Part shown: piece by piece, positions 52,311 through 61,271 of the stretch
Numbering within the stretch: position 1 is the stretch's first letter
Layout: every line of letters begins with the position of its first letter
Source of the DNA: Planctomycetia bacterium
Lineage (GTDB): Bacteria > Planctomycetota > Brocadiia > Brocadiales > Brocadiaceae
Direction: 5' to 3'
DNA length: 64,000 bases
NCBI GenBank assembly: GCA_015075005.1
Contig: JABTVC010000002.1
Coordinates: 1,098,259 to 1,162,258 of the forward strand
The notes under the pieces: generated by a model
Databases searched by the model: none
The model's input: only the letters and a program-made list of their open reading frames with translations
What the model was told of the DNA's origin: nothing
Translations under genes and position numbers: made by a program

Positions 52311-52796
52311 TTGGCACGTTTGGATGAACCAACAAATTTTGAAGAAACAGTTGTAAAGATAAACCGGTGTACAACAGTTACAAAGGGCGGGAAGTCGATG
52401 AGTTTTAGTGCACTTGTAGTCGTAGGAGACAGAAAGGGTAGTGTTGGGATCGGGTTTGGAAAAGCGAGAGAGGTGCCTAGTGCCGTGAGTAAGGCAGTTA
52501 AAGAAGCAAAAAAGCTTATGGTTAAAATTCCAATAAAAGGTGATACGATACCGCATATTGCGTTGGGGAGATTTAAGGCTGCGAGTGTATTTTTAAAACC
52601 TGCTTCACCAGGAACCGGTATAAAAGCGGGGGCTTCAGCGCGAGCTGTGCTAGAGTCTGTAGGGATTAAAAATATTTTGACCAAAAGCTATGGAAAGAGA
52701 AATCCAATAAATGTTACCAAGGCGACTCTGATGGGCTTGATGGCATTAAGAACTAAGAAAGAGATCGAGGAATTAAGAGGAGTGAAGATAGAATGA
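52311..52796 (+). CDS. rpsE: Ribosomal protein S5 (TTG start)
   Basis: A 161-residue protein starting with TTG at 52311 behind GGAGAG. Signature blocks are VKINRCTTVTKGGKSMSFSALVVVGDRKGSVGIGFGKA and GIKAGASARAVLESVGI. It acts in decoding fidelity. The next gene begins 3 bp before its end, leaving no room for rpmD. Confidence 0.96.
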   Translation: MARLDEPTNFEETVVKINRCTTVTKGGKSMSFSALVVVGDRKGSVGIGFGKAREVPSAVSKAVKEAKKLMVKIPIKGDTIPHIALGRFKAASVFLKPASPGTGIKAGASARAVLESVGIKNILTKSYGKRNPINVTKATLMGLMALRTKKEIEELRGVKIE

Positions 52797-53239
52797 ATTC
52801 TATGGATGTGAAGGCTATACCTTTTTACAGAAAGCGCAAGAAGAGGGTTGGGCGTGGCAGGGGATCAGGGATGGGAAAAACGTCTTGTCGGGGCGGTAAA
52901 GGAGCGACAGCTAGATCTGGTAATGAGACTGCGATTCAGTTTGAGGGTGGACAGACTCCGCTTTTCCGTCGTTTGCCAAAAAGAGGATTCAACAATCCTT
53001 TCAAGAAGAAATATGCGATAGTCAATATAAAGGATTTTGCTCAGTTTGATAAAGACGAAACGGTCGATGTGAAAAAGTTGATTGATACAGGGATTATTAA
53101 AAAGATTTTAGACGGGGTGAAGGTACTTGGTGATGGTGATGTAAAAATTCCCTTAACTGTTATGGCTCATAAATTTAGTAAGGTTGCTGTGGAAAAGATC
53201 AGGGCTGCAGGCGGAGAAATAAAGGTCTATCATGATTGA
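52793..53239 (+). CDS. rplO: Ribosomal protein L15
   Basis: A 148-residue protein (ATG 52793 or 52802) with RKKRVGRGRGSGMGKTSCRGGKGATAR, FEGGQTPLFRRLPKRGF and the AHKFSKVAVEKIRAAGGEI end. It directly overlaps rpsE and secY, so L30 is absent from its usual place. Confidence 0.96.
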   Translation: MNSMDVKAIPFYRKRKKRVGRGRGSGMGKTSCRGGKGATARSGNETAIQFEGGQTPLFRRLPKRGFNNPFKKKYAIVNIKDFAQFDKDETVDVKKLIDTGIIKKILDGVKVLGDGDVKIPLTVMAHKFSKVAVEKIRAAGGEIKVYHD

Positions 53240-54614
53240 ACAATTTGGAAATATTTTTAGAATACCTGAATTACGCAAGAAAGTATTGATAACGTTGGGT
53301 CTTATTGCGCTGTGTCGTGTCGGGGTATACATACCAATTCCAGGGATGGATACTACCGTACTTAAGGCATATTTTCATCAATTTACTCAAACAGGAGTTG
53401 GTCAGTTATTAGGTCTGGTAGATATGTTTGCTGGCGGTGCTTTGACATCAGGGGCGATATTCGGTTTAGGTGTCATGCCATATATAAGTGCATCTATTAT
53501 TTTTCAGTTATTAGTTGGTGTTGTGCCTTATTTAGAAAGATTGCAGAAAGAGGGCGAGGTTGGAAGGAAAAAAATCAATCAATACACAAGACTTGCGACA
53601 GTTGGACTTTGCTTATTTCAGGCATTTGTAATGACCAGAACACTTTATACGGTTGAATTCAACGGAGTTCCTGTAATACCCGCATATTTACAAGGTTTCA
53701 GTTTTCAAGCGATGGCGGCACTTCTCTTGACAACCGGGACTATGACCCTGATGTGGATTGGAGAGCAAATTGAAGAGCACGGCATAGGAAGCGGGATATC
53801 TATTGTTATCATGGTCGGCATTATTGAACGTCTACCTTGGGCTTTTTCTCAGGTTATGCAGAATTTTACCTTTTCTGTAACGCCCGCAGAACATCAAATA
53901 GGAATAGTTAAATTGATTATTCTCCTAGCTATGTTCCTTGCGATTGTAGGAGGTGTTGTTTATATTACGCAGGGGCAAAGGCGTATTCCTGTACAGCAGG
54001 CTAAACATACGCGTGGAAGGAAAGTCTATGGGGGACAAAGGCATTTCCTGCCTCTTCGTGTGAACCAAGCAGGTGTAATGCCTATTATTTTTGCGCAATC
54101 ATTACTAATCTTTCCTGCCGCGATAATGCAGGGCATTCAAGTTAGGCTGGAGGCTGGGAGTTTTGGATATTGGATTACCTCTAGATTATCTGATGTTTTG
54201 CAAGGCGGTGTAGTTTATGTTATACTTTACGTTTTACTTATCACTTTTTTTTGTTATTTTTGGACTGCTATACAGTTTAATCCTAAAGAGATGTCGAATA
54301 ACATGAAAGACTATGGAAGTTTTATTCCAGGAATTCGCCCCGGCCATAGGACTGCTGAGTATTTAGAGGGTATTATGGGCAAGATTACTTTAGCTGGTGC
54401 GGCTTTTCTTGCCTTAATTGCTATTTTACCGAAGCTCGTGGCTGGTGGTTTTGACCTTAATAGGGCTATAGCAGGTTTTTACGGTGGAACTGGCTTGCTC
54501 ATTATCGTTGGTGTTGCACTTGATATGGTACAAAGGATAGAGTCACATATGATTATGAGGCAGTATGGCGGTTTCTTGAGTGGTGGAACGAGGATCAGGG
54601 GTAGAATGGGATGA
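53232..54614 (+). CDS. secY: Protein translocase subunit SecY
   Basis: A 460-residue ten-helix membrane protein. Key blocks: NIFRIPELRKKVLITLGLIALCRVGVYIPIPGMD, the plug region LGVMPYISASIIFQLL, GTMTLMWIGEQIEEHGIGSGISIVIM, AKHTRGRKVYGGQRHFLPLRVNQAGVMPIIFA and the C-terminal QRIESHMIMRQYGGFL. It overlaps rplO by 8 bp and adk by 4 bp. Confidence 0.97.
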   Translation: MIEQFGNIFRIPELRKKVLITLGLIALCRVGVYIPIPGMDTTVLKAYFHQFTQTGVGQLLGLVDMFAGGALTSGAIFGLGVMPYISASIIFQLLVGVVPYLERLQKEGEVGRKKINQYTRLATVGLCLFQAFVMTRTLYTVEFNGVPVIPAYLQGFSFQAMAALLLTTGTMTLMWIGEQIEEHGIGSGISIVIMVGIIERLPWAFSQVMQNFTFSVTPAEHQIGIVKLIILLAMFLAIVGGVVYITQGQRRIPVQQAKHTRGRKVYGGQRHFLPLRVNQAGVMPIIFAQSLLIFPAAIMQGIQVRLEAGSFGYWITSRLSDVLQGGVVYVILYVLLITFFCYFWTAIQFNPKEMSNNMKDYGSFIPGIRPGHRTAEYLEGIMGKITLAGAAFLALIAILPKLVAGGFDLNRAIAGFYGGTGLLIIVGVALDMVQRIESHMIMRQYGGFLSGGTRIRGRMG

Positions 54615-55294
54615 GGATTGTTTTTCTTGGTCCACCAGGGGCTGGTAAAGGTACACAGGCTGACACCGTAAGTAAAGAAAAGAATGTACCGCATATATCT
54701 TCCGGAAATTTGCTGAGAGAAGCGGTTGATGCGGGGTCAGAGACAGGGACAAGGGCTCAGCATTTTATAGAGAAAGGGATGTTGGTACCTGATCAGATCG
54801 TTGTTGATATCATTAGAGAGCGAATATTAAAAGACGATTGCAGGAATGGCTTCATTCTGGATGGGTTTCCAAGGACTTTATCGCAGGCGAAGGTGTTGGA
54901 TGAGATGTTAAAAGAACTTGGCACTAAATTAGATTTAGTGTTTTATTTTGCTGTATCTAAAGAAAGTGTTGTTCTCAGATTATCTGGCAGGAGAATTTGT
55001 AGTGAATATAACACGAATTATCACGTAAAATTTGTTCCTTCATTGAAAGAGGGAGTTTGCGACAAATGTGGTGGTGGGTTATATCAAAGGGCCGACGACA
55101 AGTTAGACACTGTACTTGAAAGGTTAAGGGTTTACCACGAACAAACTGAAGATTTAATTGAATATTATAAAAAGAACAGGATTTTAAAAGAGGTTGATTC
55201 TGACAAGAAAATAGAAACAATTACCAAGAAAATATTGGATGTTATAAAGTATGATTATCAAAAGATGTTTTTAATCAGCCTTGGGATGGTATAA
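54611..55294 (+). CDS. adk: Adenylate kinase
   Basis: A 227-residue nucleotide kinase with GPPGAGKGTQ, PHISSGNLLREA, GFILDGFPRTLSQA and a LID domain of the long zinc type. The LID has Cys in RRICSEYNTNYHV and CDKCGG, so the second of the four usual zinc ligands is Tyr. It converts AMP and ATP to two ADP. It is coupled to secY by an ATGA overlap and overlaps map. Confidence 0.95.
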   Translation: MRIVFLGPPGAGKGTQADTVSKEKNVPHISSGNLLREAVDAGSETGTRAQHFIEKGMLVPDQIVVDIIRERILKDDCRNGFILDGFPRTLSQAKVLDEMLKELGTKLDLVFYFAVSKESVVLRLSGRRICSEYNTNYHVKFVPSLKEGVCDKCGGGLYQRADDKLDTVLERLRVYHEQTEDLIEYYKKNRILKEVDSDKKIETITKKILDVIKYDYQKMFLISLGMV

Positions 55295-56048
55295 AGTGAT
55301 TGTTCGTAAATCTCCCCGTGAAATAGAGTTAATGAGAATAGCGGGAAAGATTACGGCCGATGCTTTAAGACTGGCTCAAGAAATTGCGCGGGAAAATATA
55401 ACAACAGAACACCTTAACACTGAGATTGAAAAATATATTATAAGTCAGGGTGGTATACCTGTATTTAAAGGCTACAGGGGTTTTCCAAAAAGCATATGTA
55501 CATCAATAAATGAAGAAGTTGTTCATGGGATACCAGGACCAAGAAGATTGAAAAGTGGTGACATTCTGAGTATAGATGTAGGTGTTGGATATCGTAAATA
55601 CAATGCTGATGCTGCATTGACAATCCCTATAGGAGAGGTAACAACAGAGGCTAGGATGCTTATTGAGGCCTGCAAAAAATCGTTGGAATTGGCTATTAAT
55701 GTAATCAAGTCAAATGAAAAACTTTCACTGATATCGAGAACAATACAAGAATATGTTGAGCGGGGTGGTTATTCTGTCGTTAAGAATTATACAGGACATG
55801 GAATAGGCCGCAGTATGCATGAGGATCCTCAGGTTCCAAATTTTGTGAGTAAAGCATTATTAAATGCAGATGAGATTTTAACGCAAGGTGTTACGATTGC
55901 GATTGAACCCATGATTTGTGTGGGCAAGTGTGATACTGAGGTATTAAGCAACAAATGGGCGGTTGTAACGAAGGATAGAAAATTATCTGCACATTTTGAG
56001 CATACCGTTGTAGTTACTGAAGACGGTGCGGATATTCTGACGATTTAA
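55281..56048 (+). CDS. map: Methionine aminopeptidase type I
   Basis: A 255-residue enzyme; GTG 55296 (VIVRKSPREIE) is an alternative start. Metal ligands lie in SIDVGVGYRKYNADAALTIPIG (two Asp), NYTGHGIGRSMHEDPQVPN (His), TIAIEPMICVG (Glu) and FEHTVVVTEDG. It removes N-terminal Met from new proteins. The placement after secY-adk is classic. Confidence 0.95.
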   Translation: MGWYKVIVRKSPREIELMRIAGKITADALRLAQEIARENITTEHLNTEIEKYIISQGGIPVFKGYRGFPKSICTSINEEVVHGIPGPRRLKSGDILSIDVGVGYRKYNADAALTIPIGEVTTEARMLIEACKKSLELAINVIKSNEKLSLISRTIQEYVERGGYSVVKNYTGHGIGRSMHEDPQVPNFVSKALLNADEILTQGVTIAIEPMICVGKCDTEVLSNKWAVVTKDRKLSAHFEHTVVVTEDGADILTI

Positions 56049-56078
56049 ATATATTTTTTAAGTTATAATTTACAATAT

Positions 56079-56297
56079 ATGGCAAAAGAAGAACCAATTA
56101 GAGTTGAGGCGACGGTAAGGGAGGCCCTTCCGAATGCAATGTTTTGGGTGGAGTTGCAGAACGGCCATAAGGTACTTGCTCATGTTTCTGGGAAGATGAG
56201 GATGCATTTTATAAAGATATTACCAGGCGATAAGGTGACAATTGAAATGTCACCTTATGACCTTGACAAGGGCAGAATAATTTACAGGCAAGTTTAG
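56079..56297 (+). CDS. infA: Translation initiation factor IF-1
   Basis: A 72-residue OB-fold protein with [38 protein letters not shown] and [21 protein letters not shown]. Full length, 30 bp after map. Confidence 0.97.
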   Translation: MAKEEPIRVEATVREALPNAMFWVELQNGHKVLAHVSGKMRMHFIKILPGDKVTIEMSPYDLDKGRIIYRQV

Positions 56298-56344
56298 GAT
56301 TGATCTGACATGCTGACATTTAGAGTTTATATAGGATGGTTTAT

Positions 56345-56458
56345 ATGAAGGTTAGAGCCTCAATAAAACGGATTTGCGAAAATTGTAAGATAGTGAGAAG
56401 AAAAAATGTTATACGCCTTATTTGTGTAAATCCACGACATAAGCAAAGACAAGGATAA
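56345..56458 (+). CDS. rpmJ: Ribosomal protein L36 (zinc-binding form)
   Basis: A 37-residue protein, [20 protein letters not shown]..., with CxxC, a third Cys and His ([12 protein letters not shown]) making the zinc site. It is too short for standard frame lists but sits in its usual slot between infA and rpsM. Confidence 0.95.
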   Translation: MKVRASIKRICENCKIVRRKNVIRLICVNPRHKQRQG

Positions 56459-56509
56459 GGATACTGTCAAGAGATGGTTTATCAAAAGAAAAGAGAAAGG
56501 AATAAATAA

Positions 56510-56893
56510 ATGCCAAGAATTGCCGGGATTGACATTCCAGCAGATAAAAGGATTGTTATTGCGCTGACCTATGCATATGGTATAGGCAACGCTTTGTCAA
56601 AGAAAACATTGAAAGATTTAAATATTGACGAGAATATACGTGCAAAGGATATTCTTGAAGATCAGTTAAGCATGTTGAATGCCTATGTTGAGAAGAACTT
56701 AACCGTTGAGGGACAATTACGCAGACAGGAGATGCAGAATATTGCGCGTCTGAAAAGTATCAATTGCTACCGCGGAATACGGCACAAAGTAGGTTTGCCC
56801 GTGAGGGGACAAAGAACTAAAACAAATGCACGTACAAGAAAAGGTCGTAAGAAGACGGTGGCAGGGAAGAAGGGTGTAAAAGACTTGGGCTAG
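56510..56893 (+). CDS. rpsM: Ribosomal protein S13
   Basis: A 127-residue protein with RIAGIDIPADKRIVIALTYAYGIG, the RGIRHKVGLPVRGQRTKTNARTRKG C-terminus. It contacts tRNA and the 50S subunit. It is separated from rpsK by an inserted methyltransferase-like gene. Confidence 0.96.
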   Translation: MPRIAGIDIPADKRIVIALTYAYGIGNALSKKTLKDLNIDENIRAKDILEDQLSMLNAYVEKNLTVEGQLRRQEMQNIARLKSINCYRGIRHKVGLPVRGQRTKTNARTRKGRKKTVAGKKGVKDLG

Positions 56894-56945
56894 AGTGAAC
56901 CCATCTTTCAATGTTTTAAGTGCTGTTTTATTTGTAAGATTAGTG

Positions 56946-57782
56946 ATGGTAAGTAAAAAAAGTATAGCGGATGAATTAAAGAATAGCCAGGAATTAATAA
57001 AGGCCTTGTCTTTAGATATAGATCAGACAAATGACGGGCGTGAGATAAAGAAGTTTAATGAAGTAGTAGGTTTCTGTGAACAAGTTATTCGTATTATTGA
57101 AACGTATCCACAAAATAGAGAAATTGTATTTCTTGATTGTTCCTGTGGTAAATCATATCTGTCCTTCGCCCTAAATTACATCATTTCTAAACGTTTTGCT
57201 AAGGAAACTTATTTTTATGGAGTAGACACCAATAGGATTCTTGTGGAAGCTTGCGACCGGATTCGGGATAGTCTTGGCTTTAAAAACATGCAGTTTATGT
57301 GCGCAAAGATTATCGACGTTTTCCCTGAAAAACCTATAGACATGATAATTGCATTACATGCGTGTGATACTGCTACGGACGAAACAATTGCTAAGGGTAT
57401 CAAGTTGGGGGTGAAGTATCTCATTGTAGTTCCTTGTTGCGAGAATCAAATAAGGAATCGCCTAAAAAGCGGGCATCCTTTGGTTGATCTTACCGACTTT
57501 GGACTTTTAAGATATCGTTTTGCAGATATTCTAACAGAGGCGTTAAGGGCGCAATTTCTAACGGGTGCTGGTTATTATGTAAAACTTCTTGAGATGATAT
57601 CCCCCAAATTTACGCCAAAAAATTTGATGATCGTGGCACGAAGGAAAAAAAGAAGTAAAAAGAACAATATGGATAGCTATAAAAAGTTAGACGAAATGTT
57701 TAATACAAATTTTGTTTTAAAAAGGTATTTTCATGATCACGACTTTGTCCCGGATAATTATTCCGGGATGGTGAATTGTTAA
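56946..57782 (+). CDS. SAM-dependent methyltransferase-like protein inside the alpha operon
   Basis: About 278 residues from ATG 56946; a GTG at 56895, 1 bp after the rpsM stop, would add a hydrophobic lead. Motif I-like EIVFLDCSCGKSYLSFALNYI, motif II-like FYGVDTNRILVEACDRI and a later IDMIIALHACDTATDETI, then VPCCENQI, fit the Methyltransf_32/DUF-type class. It replaces nothing in the usual order; rpsM and rpsK normally adjoin. Its location suggests a role linked to ribosomes or translation, but the target is unknown. Confidence 0.7.
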   Translation: MVSKKSIADELKNSQELIKALSLDIDQTNDGREIKKFNEVVGFCEQVIRIIETYPQNREIVFLDCSCGKSYLSFALNYIISKRFAKETYFYGVDTNRILVEACDRIRDSLGFKNMQFMCAKIIDVFPEKPIDMIIALHACDTATDETIAKGIKLGVKYLIVVPCCENQIRNRLKSGHPLVDLTDFGLLRYRFADILTEALRAQFLTGAGYYVKLLEMISPKFTPKNLMIVARRKKRSKKNNMDSYKKLDEMFNTNFVLKRYFHDHDFVPDNYSGMVNC

Positions 57783-57817
57783 AATTTTTTTAGTTTAGCT
57801 TGAGGGCAGAAATAATC

Positions 57818-58198
57818 ATGTCAAATGCAGTCAAGAAAAAGATAAGGCGCAACGTTACGCGGGCAATTGCAAACATTAAGGCGACTTTTAACAATACGTA
57901 TGTAACAATATCTGATGTTAACGGTGAAACCATAAGTTGGGCAAGCGCTGGTACGGTCGGCTTTAAAGGATCTCGGAAAAGTACACCCTTCGCTGCTCAG
58001 AAGGCGGCATTGAGTGCAGCGGATAAGGCGCAAAAATACGGTGTACAGGAAATTGAAATTCGGGTTAAGGGCCCTGGTCCAGGCAGGGAATCTGCTATCA
58101 CTGCGCTTCAGGCGGCTGGCCTAAGTATCAAAGCAATTGAAGATGTGACACCGCTTCCCCATAATGGTTGTAGGCCGAGAAAAAAACGCAGAGTATAA
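57818..58198 (+). CDS. rpsK: Ribosomal protein S11
   Basis: ATG 57818 lies behind GAGGGCAG; the frame extends to 57800 upstream. A protein of 126 residues with [51 protein letters not shown] and [13 protein letters not shown]. It forms the 30S platform. Confidence 0.97.
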   Translation: MSNAVKKKIRRNVTRAIANIKATFNNTYVTISDVNGETISWASAGTVGFKGSRKSTPFAAQKAALSAADKAQKYGVQEIEIRVKGPGPGRESAITALQAAGLSIKAIEDVTPLPHNGCRPRKKRRV

Positions 58199-58230
58199 AA
58201 AGATTTAGATAGGTTCATGAAAGGAATAAT

Positions 58231-58857
58231 ATGGCAAGATATGTAGGTCCGCAGTGTAGGCTGTGTAGGAGGGAGGGGGAAAAGCTATTTCTTAAAGGAA
58301 TTCGTTGCGATACGGTGAAGTGTGCAATTGTGAAGAGAAAACATCCTCCTGGTCAGTTTACGTGGGGGAGAGGTAAATTATCAAAGTATGGTATTCAATT
58401 TAGAGAAAAACAAAAGGTTAAGCGTTTTTACGGGATTCTGGATAGGCAGTTTAAAAATTATTTTAAAAAAGCAGAGAGACAAAAGGGAAATACTGGAGAA
58501 AACCTGCTGGCGATGTTAGAGAGAAGACTTGATAATGTTGTGCATCTGCTTTGTTTTGCACCTTCTAGAAAAAATGCCAGGCAACTTATTTTACACGGTC
58601 ATATCTTGGTCAATGAAAAAAAAGTTGATATTGGGTCTTACCTTGTGAAGGCTGGTGATATTGTAAAGCCAAAAAATAAAGAAATAAGTCAAAATATTGT
58701 AAAAGCAAATATCGAATTAGTAAAAGGTCGAAATATTCCTGCCTGGATACAAGTGAGGGCGGATACATTAGAAGGGGTGGTAACACAACTTCCTGTGAGG
58801 GAAGATATTTCGGTTTCTGCTCAAGAACAGTTAATTGTTGAATTGTGTTCTAAGTGA
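58231..58857 (+). CDS. rpsD: Ribosomal protein S4
   Basis: A 208-residue protein with GPQCRLCRREGEKLFLKG and CDTVKCAI (four Cys, zinc form), RKLSKYGIQFREKQKVKRFYGILDRQFKNYF, and the S4 domain LDNVVHLLCFAPSRKNARQLILHGHILVNEKKVD. It nucleates 30S assembly and often represses the alpha operon. Confidence 0.97.
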   Translation: MARYVGPQCRLCRREGEKLFLKGIRCDTVKCAIVKRKHPPGQFTWGRGKLSKYGIQFREKQKVKRFYGILDRQFKNYFKKAERQKGNTGENLLAMLERRLDNVVHLLCFAPSRKNARQLILHGHILVNEKKVDIGSYLVKAGDIVKPKNKEISQNIVKANIELVKGRNIPAWIQVRADTLEGVVTQLPVREDISVSAQEQLIVELCSK

Positions 58858-59014
58858 TTGTGTTGTATCGGTTTGATTCTTACCGTAACTGTAATACTAA
58901 CGAATGTTTTAAAATAGCCTCACGGTTAATTGTTTTTCTTAAGATAATATTCATTCATTGCCAGACATTTAATTTATTTAAATATCCCTTGTTAACTGGT
59001 TTAGGGAGAAAAAT

Positions 59015-60031
59015 ATGCGAATAAGGTGGAGAGGTCTTGAACTTCCCGTCCGAGTTGATGTGGAAAAAAAGACTTTGACCGACAAGTACGGTAAATTTAT
59101 AGCAGCTCCTTTCGAGCGTGGTTTTGGTCATTCAATTGGTAATAGTCTGCGTAGAATTATGCTTTCTTCTCTGGAAGGAAGTGCGGTGATATCTGCTAAA
59201 ATAGATAGGGTAAGTCACGAATTTACGAGTATTCCTGGCATTGTGGAAGATGTTACAGATATAATGTTGAATATCAAAAATATCGTTGTCAAACTAAACT
59301 CTGATCAGCCAAAAATAATAAAAATAGAAGCAAACAAGAAGGGTGAAGTAAAAGCAAAAGATATTGTGGCTGATCCTGGCGTGGAAATCCTCAATGGAGA
59401 CTTGCACATTGCTACGCTCTCTGACGATGTAAGTTTTAACGTTGAAATGGAGGTGAGAAAAGGTCGGGGATATGTGACGGCCGAGGAAAATGAGCCTGAG
59501 GAACAAGAATTTGGGCTGATACCAATTGATTCGATTTTTTCTCCTGTTAGGAATGTTCGTTACTCTATTGAAGAGACGCGTGTTGGAAGGCGTACAAATT
59601 ATGATAAACTTATTATGGAGATATGGACAAATAGCGTGGTTTCTCCAGAAATGGCTTTGGTTGAAGCAGCAAAAATTTTGAGAAAGCATTTGAATCCGTT
59701 TGTACAATATTTTGAGATAGGCAGAGAACTACAACAAGTGGAAAAGAGGATGGGGATTGAATCTGTTCCTGAAATATCTGAAGAAGAGCTTAGTAAAAAA
59801 TTAAGCATGCCTATCGCAGAACTAGATTTATCAGTAAGGGCGTCTAATTGCCTTGAAACTTCAGGTATAGCAACGGTTGGAGATATTATTGCAAATACCG
59901 AAGAACAACTTTTAAAAATTAAGAATTTCGGCAAAACAACACTCAAGGAAGTCAAGACAAAGCTAACACAATTAAATTTAGCGATCGGAATGCCTGTGGC
60001 AATTAAACAAATGGAAAAAGGGAAAGGATAG
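59015..60031 (+). CDS. rpoA: RNA polymerase alpha subunit
   Basis: A 338-residue protein. The N-terminal dimerisation domain has FERGFGHSIGNSLRRIMLSSLEGSAV, EFTSIPGIVEDVTDIMLNIK and YDKLIMEIWTNSVVSPEMAL. The C-terminal domain (about 265-325) has LDLSVRASNCLETSGIATVGDII and LLKIKNFGKTTLKEVKTKL. The 157-bp gap after rpsD may hold a promoter, but none was clear enough to name. Confidence 0.97.
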   Translation: MRIRWRGLELPVRVDVEKKTLTDKYGKFIAAPFERGFGHSIGNSLRRIMLSSLEGSAVISAKIDRVSHEFTSIPGIVEDVTDIMLNIKNIVVKLNSDQPKIIKIEANKKGEVKAKDIVADPGVEILNGDLHIATLSDDVSFNVEMEVRKGRGYVTAEENEPEEQEFGLIPIDSIFSPVRNVRYSIEETRVGRRTNYDKLIMEIWTNSVVSPEMALVEAAKILRKHLNPFVQYFEIGRELQQVEKRMGIESVPEISEEELSKKLSMPIAELDLSVRASNCLETSGIATVGDIIANTEEQLLKIKNFGKTTLKEVKTKLTQLNLAIGMPVAIKQMEKGKG

Positions 60032-60035
60032 TTCC

Positions 60036-60599
60036 ATGAGACACAGAATGAGAGGAAGACATTTATCAAGGACTGCTGCACACAGAAAATCTTTAAGGCA
60101 GAATATAACAAATAGTCTTTTTGTGTACGGAAGAATTGTTACAACGCTTGAAAAGGCAAAAGAGACGAGGTCTTTTGCTGAAAAGATAATTACCATTGCC
60201 AAAAGAGGGCTGTTGAAAAAGAATGCCGATAGGCCTGGCTATGTACATTGTTATCGTCAGGTCCTCGCAAAATTGAGGAATGCCGATGTAGCACAGAAAT
60301 TATTTGGTGAGGGACAATGGCGTGAAACTGGTGGTGGTATTGCCCAGCGATATATCAACCGCAACGGTGGATATACACGGATATTAAAATTATCAGGTAC
60401 CAGATTAGGAGTTTTGTCTGGTAATAGCGTTGGAAAAATACCCGAACTTGAATACAACATGGAAGGGATGGATAGAAAGTTACGTTTATTGGGGCGAAGG
60501 CTTAATGATAATGCATCCCGCGTAGTCTTTGAGTTAGTCGAGGGATCTTCTGAAACGCAGCCAGTTGAAGAAGTTAAACCCGAAGTTACAACGGTTTAG
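60036..60599 (+). CDS. rplQ: Ribosomal protein L17
   Basis: A 187-residue protein with MRHRMRGRHLSRTAAHRKSLRQNITNSLFVYGRIVTTLEKAKE and YTRILKLSGTRLGV. The last 25 residues are a Glu/Pro-rich tail. It ends the alpha operon and is followed by a terminator-like hairpin. Confidence 0.96.
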   Translation: MRHRMRGRHLSRTAAHRKSLRQNITNSLFVYGRIVTTLEKAKETRSFAEKIITIAKRGLLKKNADRPGYVHCYRQVLAKLRNADVAQKLFGEGQWRETGGGIAQRYINRNGGYTRILKLSGTRLGVLSGNSVGKIPELEYNMEGMDRKLRLLGRRLNDNASRVVFELVEGSSETQPVEEVKPEVTTV

Positions 60600-60637
60600 G
60601 TGGAAACTATTCTTAAGTTTTAAACTGGAAATAGTTG

Positions 60638-60671
60638 CCCTTCTACTATTTACTTAGTAGGAGGGTTTTTT
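60638..60671 (+). terminator. Rho-independent terminator after rplQ
   Basis: CCCTTCTACTA (60638-60648) pairs with TAGTAGGAGGG (60655-60665), with one G-U pair, around a 6-nt loop, followed by six T. The 3-prime arm also contains the GGAGGG that would be the ribosome binding site of maf, whose ATG is at 60678. Confidence 0.8.
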
Positions 60672-60677
60672 GTTAAC

Positions 60678-61271
60678 ATGCAAATTATTTTAAAGAAACG
60701 TTTGGTACTGGCTTCAAATTCTCCGAGAAGGATTACCTTGTTAAAAATGGCAGGATACCATTTTGATATTATACCGCATACCATTGAAGAAGATATTCAT
60801 TGTGAAATTTTTCCAGAGAAGTTAGTCAGGAATCTTGCATTCTTAAAGACAAGGGATGTTGCAGGAAAAGTAGATGATGCATTAGTTATTAGCGCAGATA
60901 CCATTGTGGTGCATAAAGAAAATATTTTGGGTAAACCCAAGGACACACGGGATGCAAAAAGAATCCTTACGATGCTGAGTGGCTCATGGCATGATATTAT
61001 TACCGCTGTTTGCGTAATAGATGTGCCTTCAAAAAAGAAGTTGTTGCGCATTGACCGAACAAGGATTAAAATGAGAGAAATAACCAAAGATGAAATTGAG
61101 ACATATGTGAGATCAGGAGAACCGATGGATAAAGCCGGTGCGTATGCTGTTCAAGGTGAAGGAAAAAAATTTGTTGAAAAAATGGATGGGAGCTTTTCGA
61201 ACGCAGTTGGTTTGCCGTTGGAGACAGTTCGAAAAATGCTAAACAATTTTATAAAGAATGAAAATGCCTAG
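60678..61271 (+). CDS. maf: Maf-family nucleoside triphosphate pyrophosphatase
   Basis: A 197-residue protein with KRLVLASNSPRRITLLKMAGYHFDIIP, VISADTIVVHKENILGKPKDTRDAKRIL, MLSGSWHDIITAVCVI and EPMDKAGAYAVQGEG. The family hydrolyses non-canonical or dTTP/UTP-type nucleotides. It overlaps the next gene. Its ribosome binding site lies inside the upstream terminator stem. Confidence 0.93.
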   Translation: MQIILKKRLVLASNSPRRITLLKMAGYHFDIIPHTIEEDIHCEIFPEKLVRNLAFLKTRDVAGKVDDALVISADTIVVHKENILGKPKDTRDAKRILTMLSGSWHDIITAVCVIDVPSKKKLLRIDRTRIKMREITKDEIETYVRSGEPMDKAGAYAVQGEGKKFVEKMDGSFSNAVGLPLETVRKMLNNFIKNENA

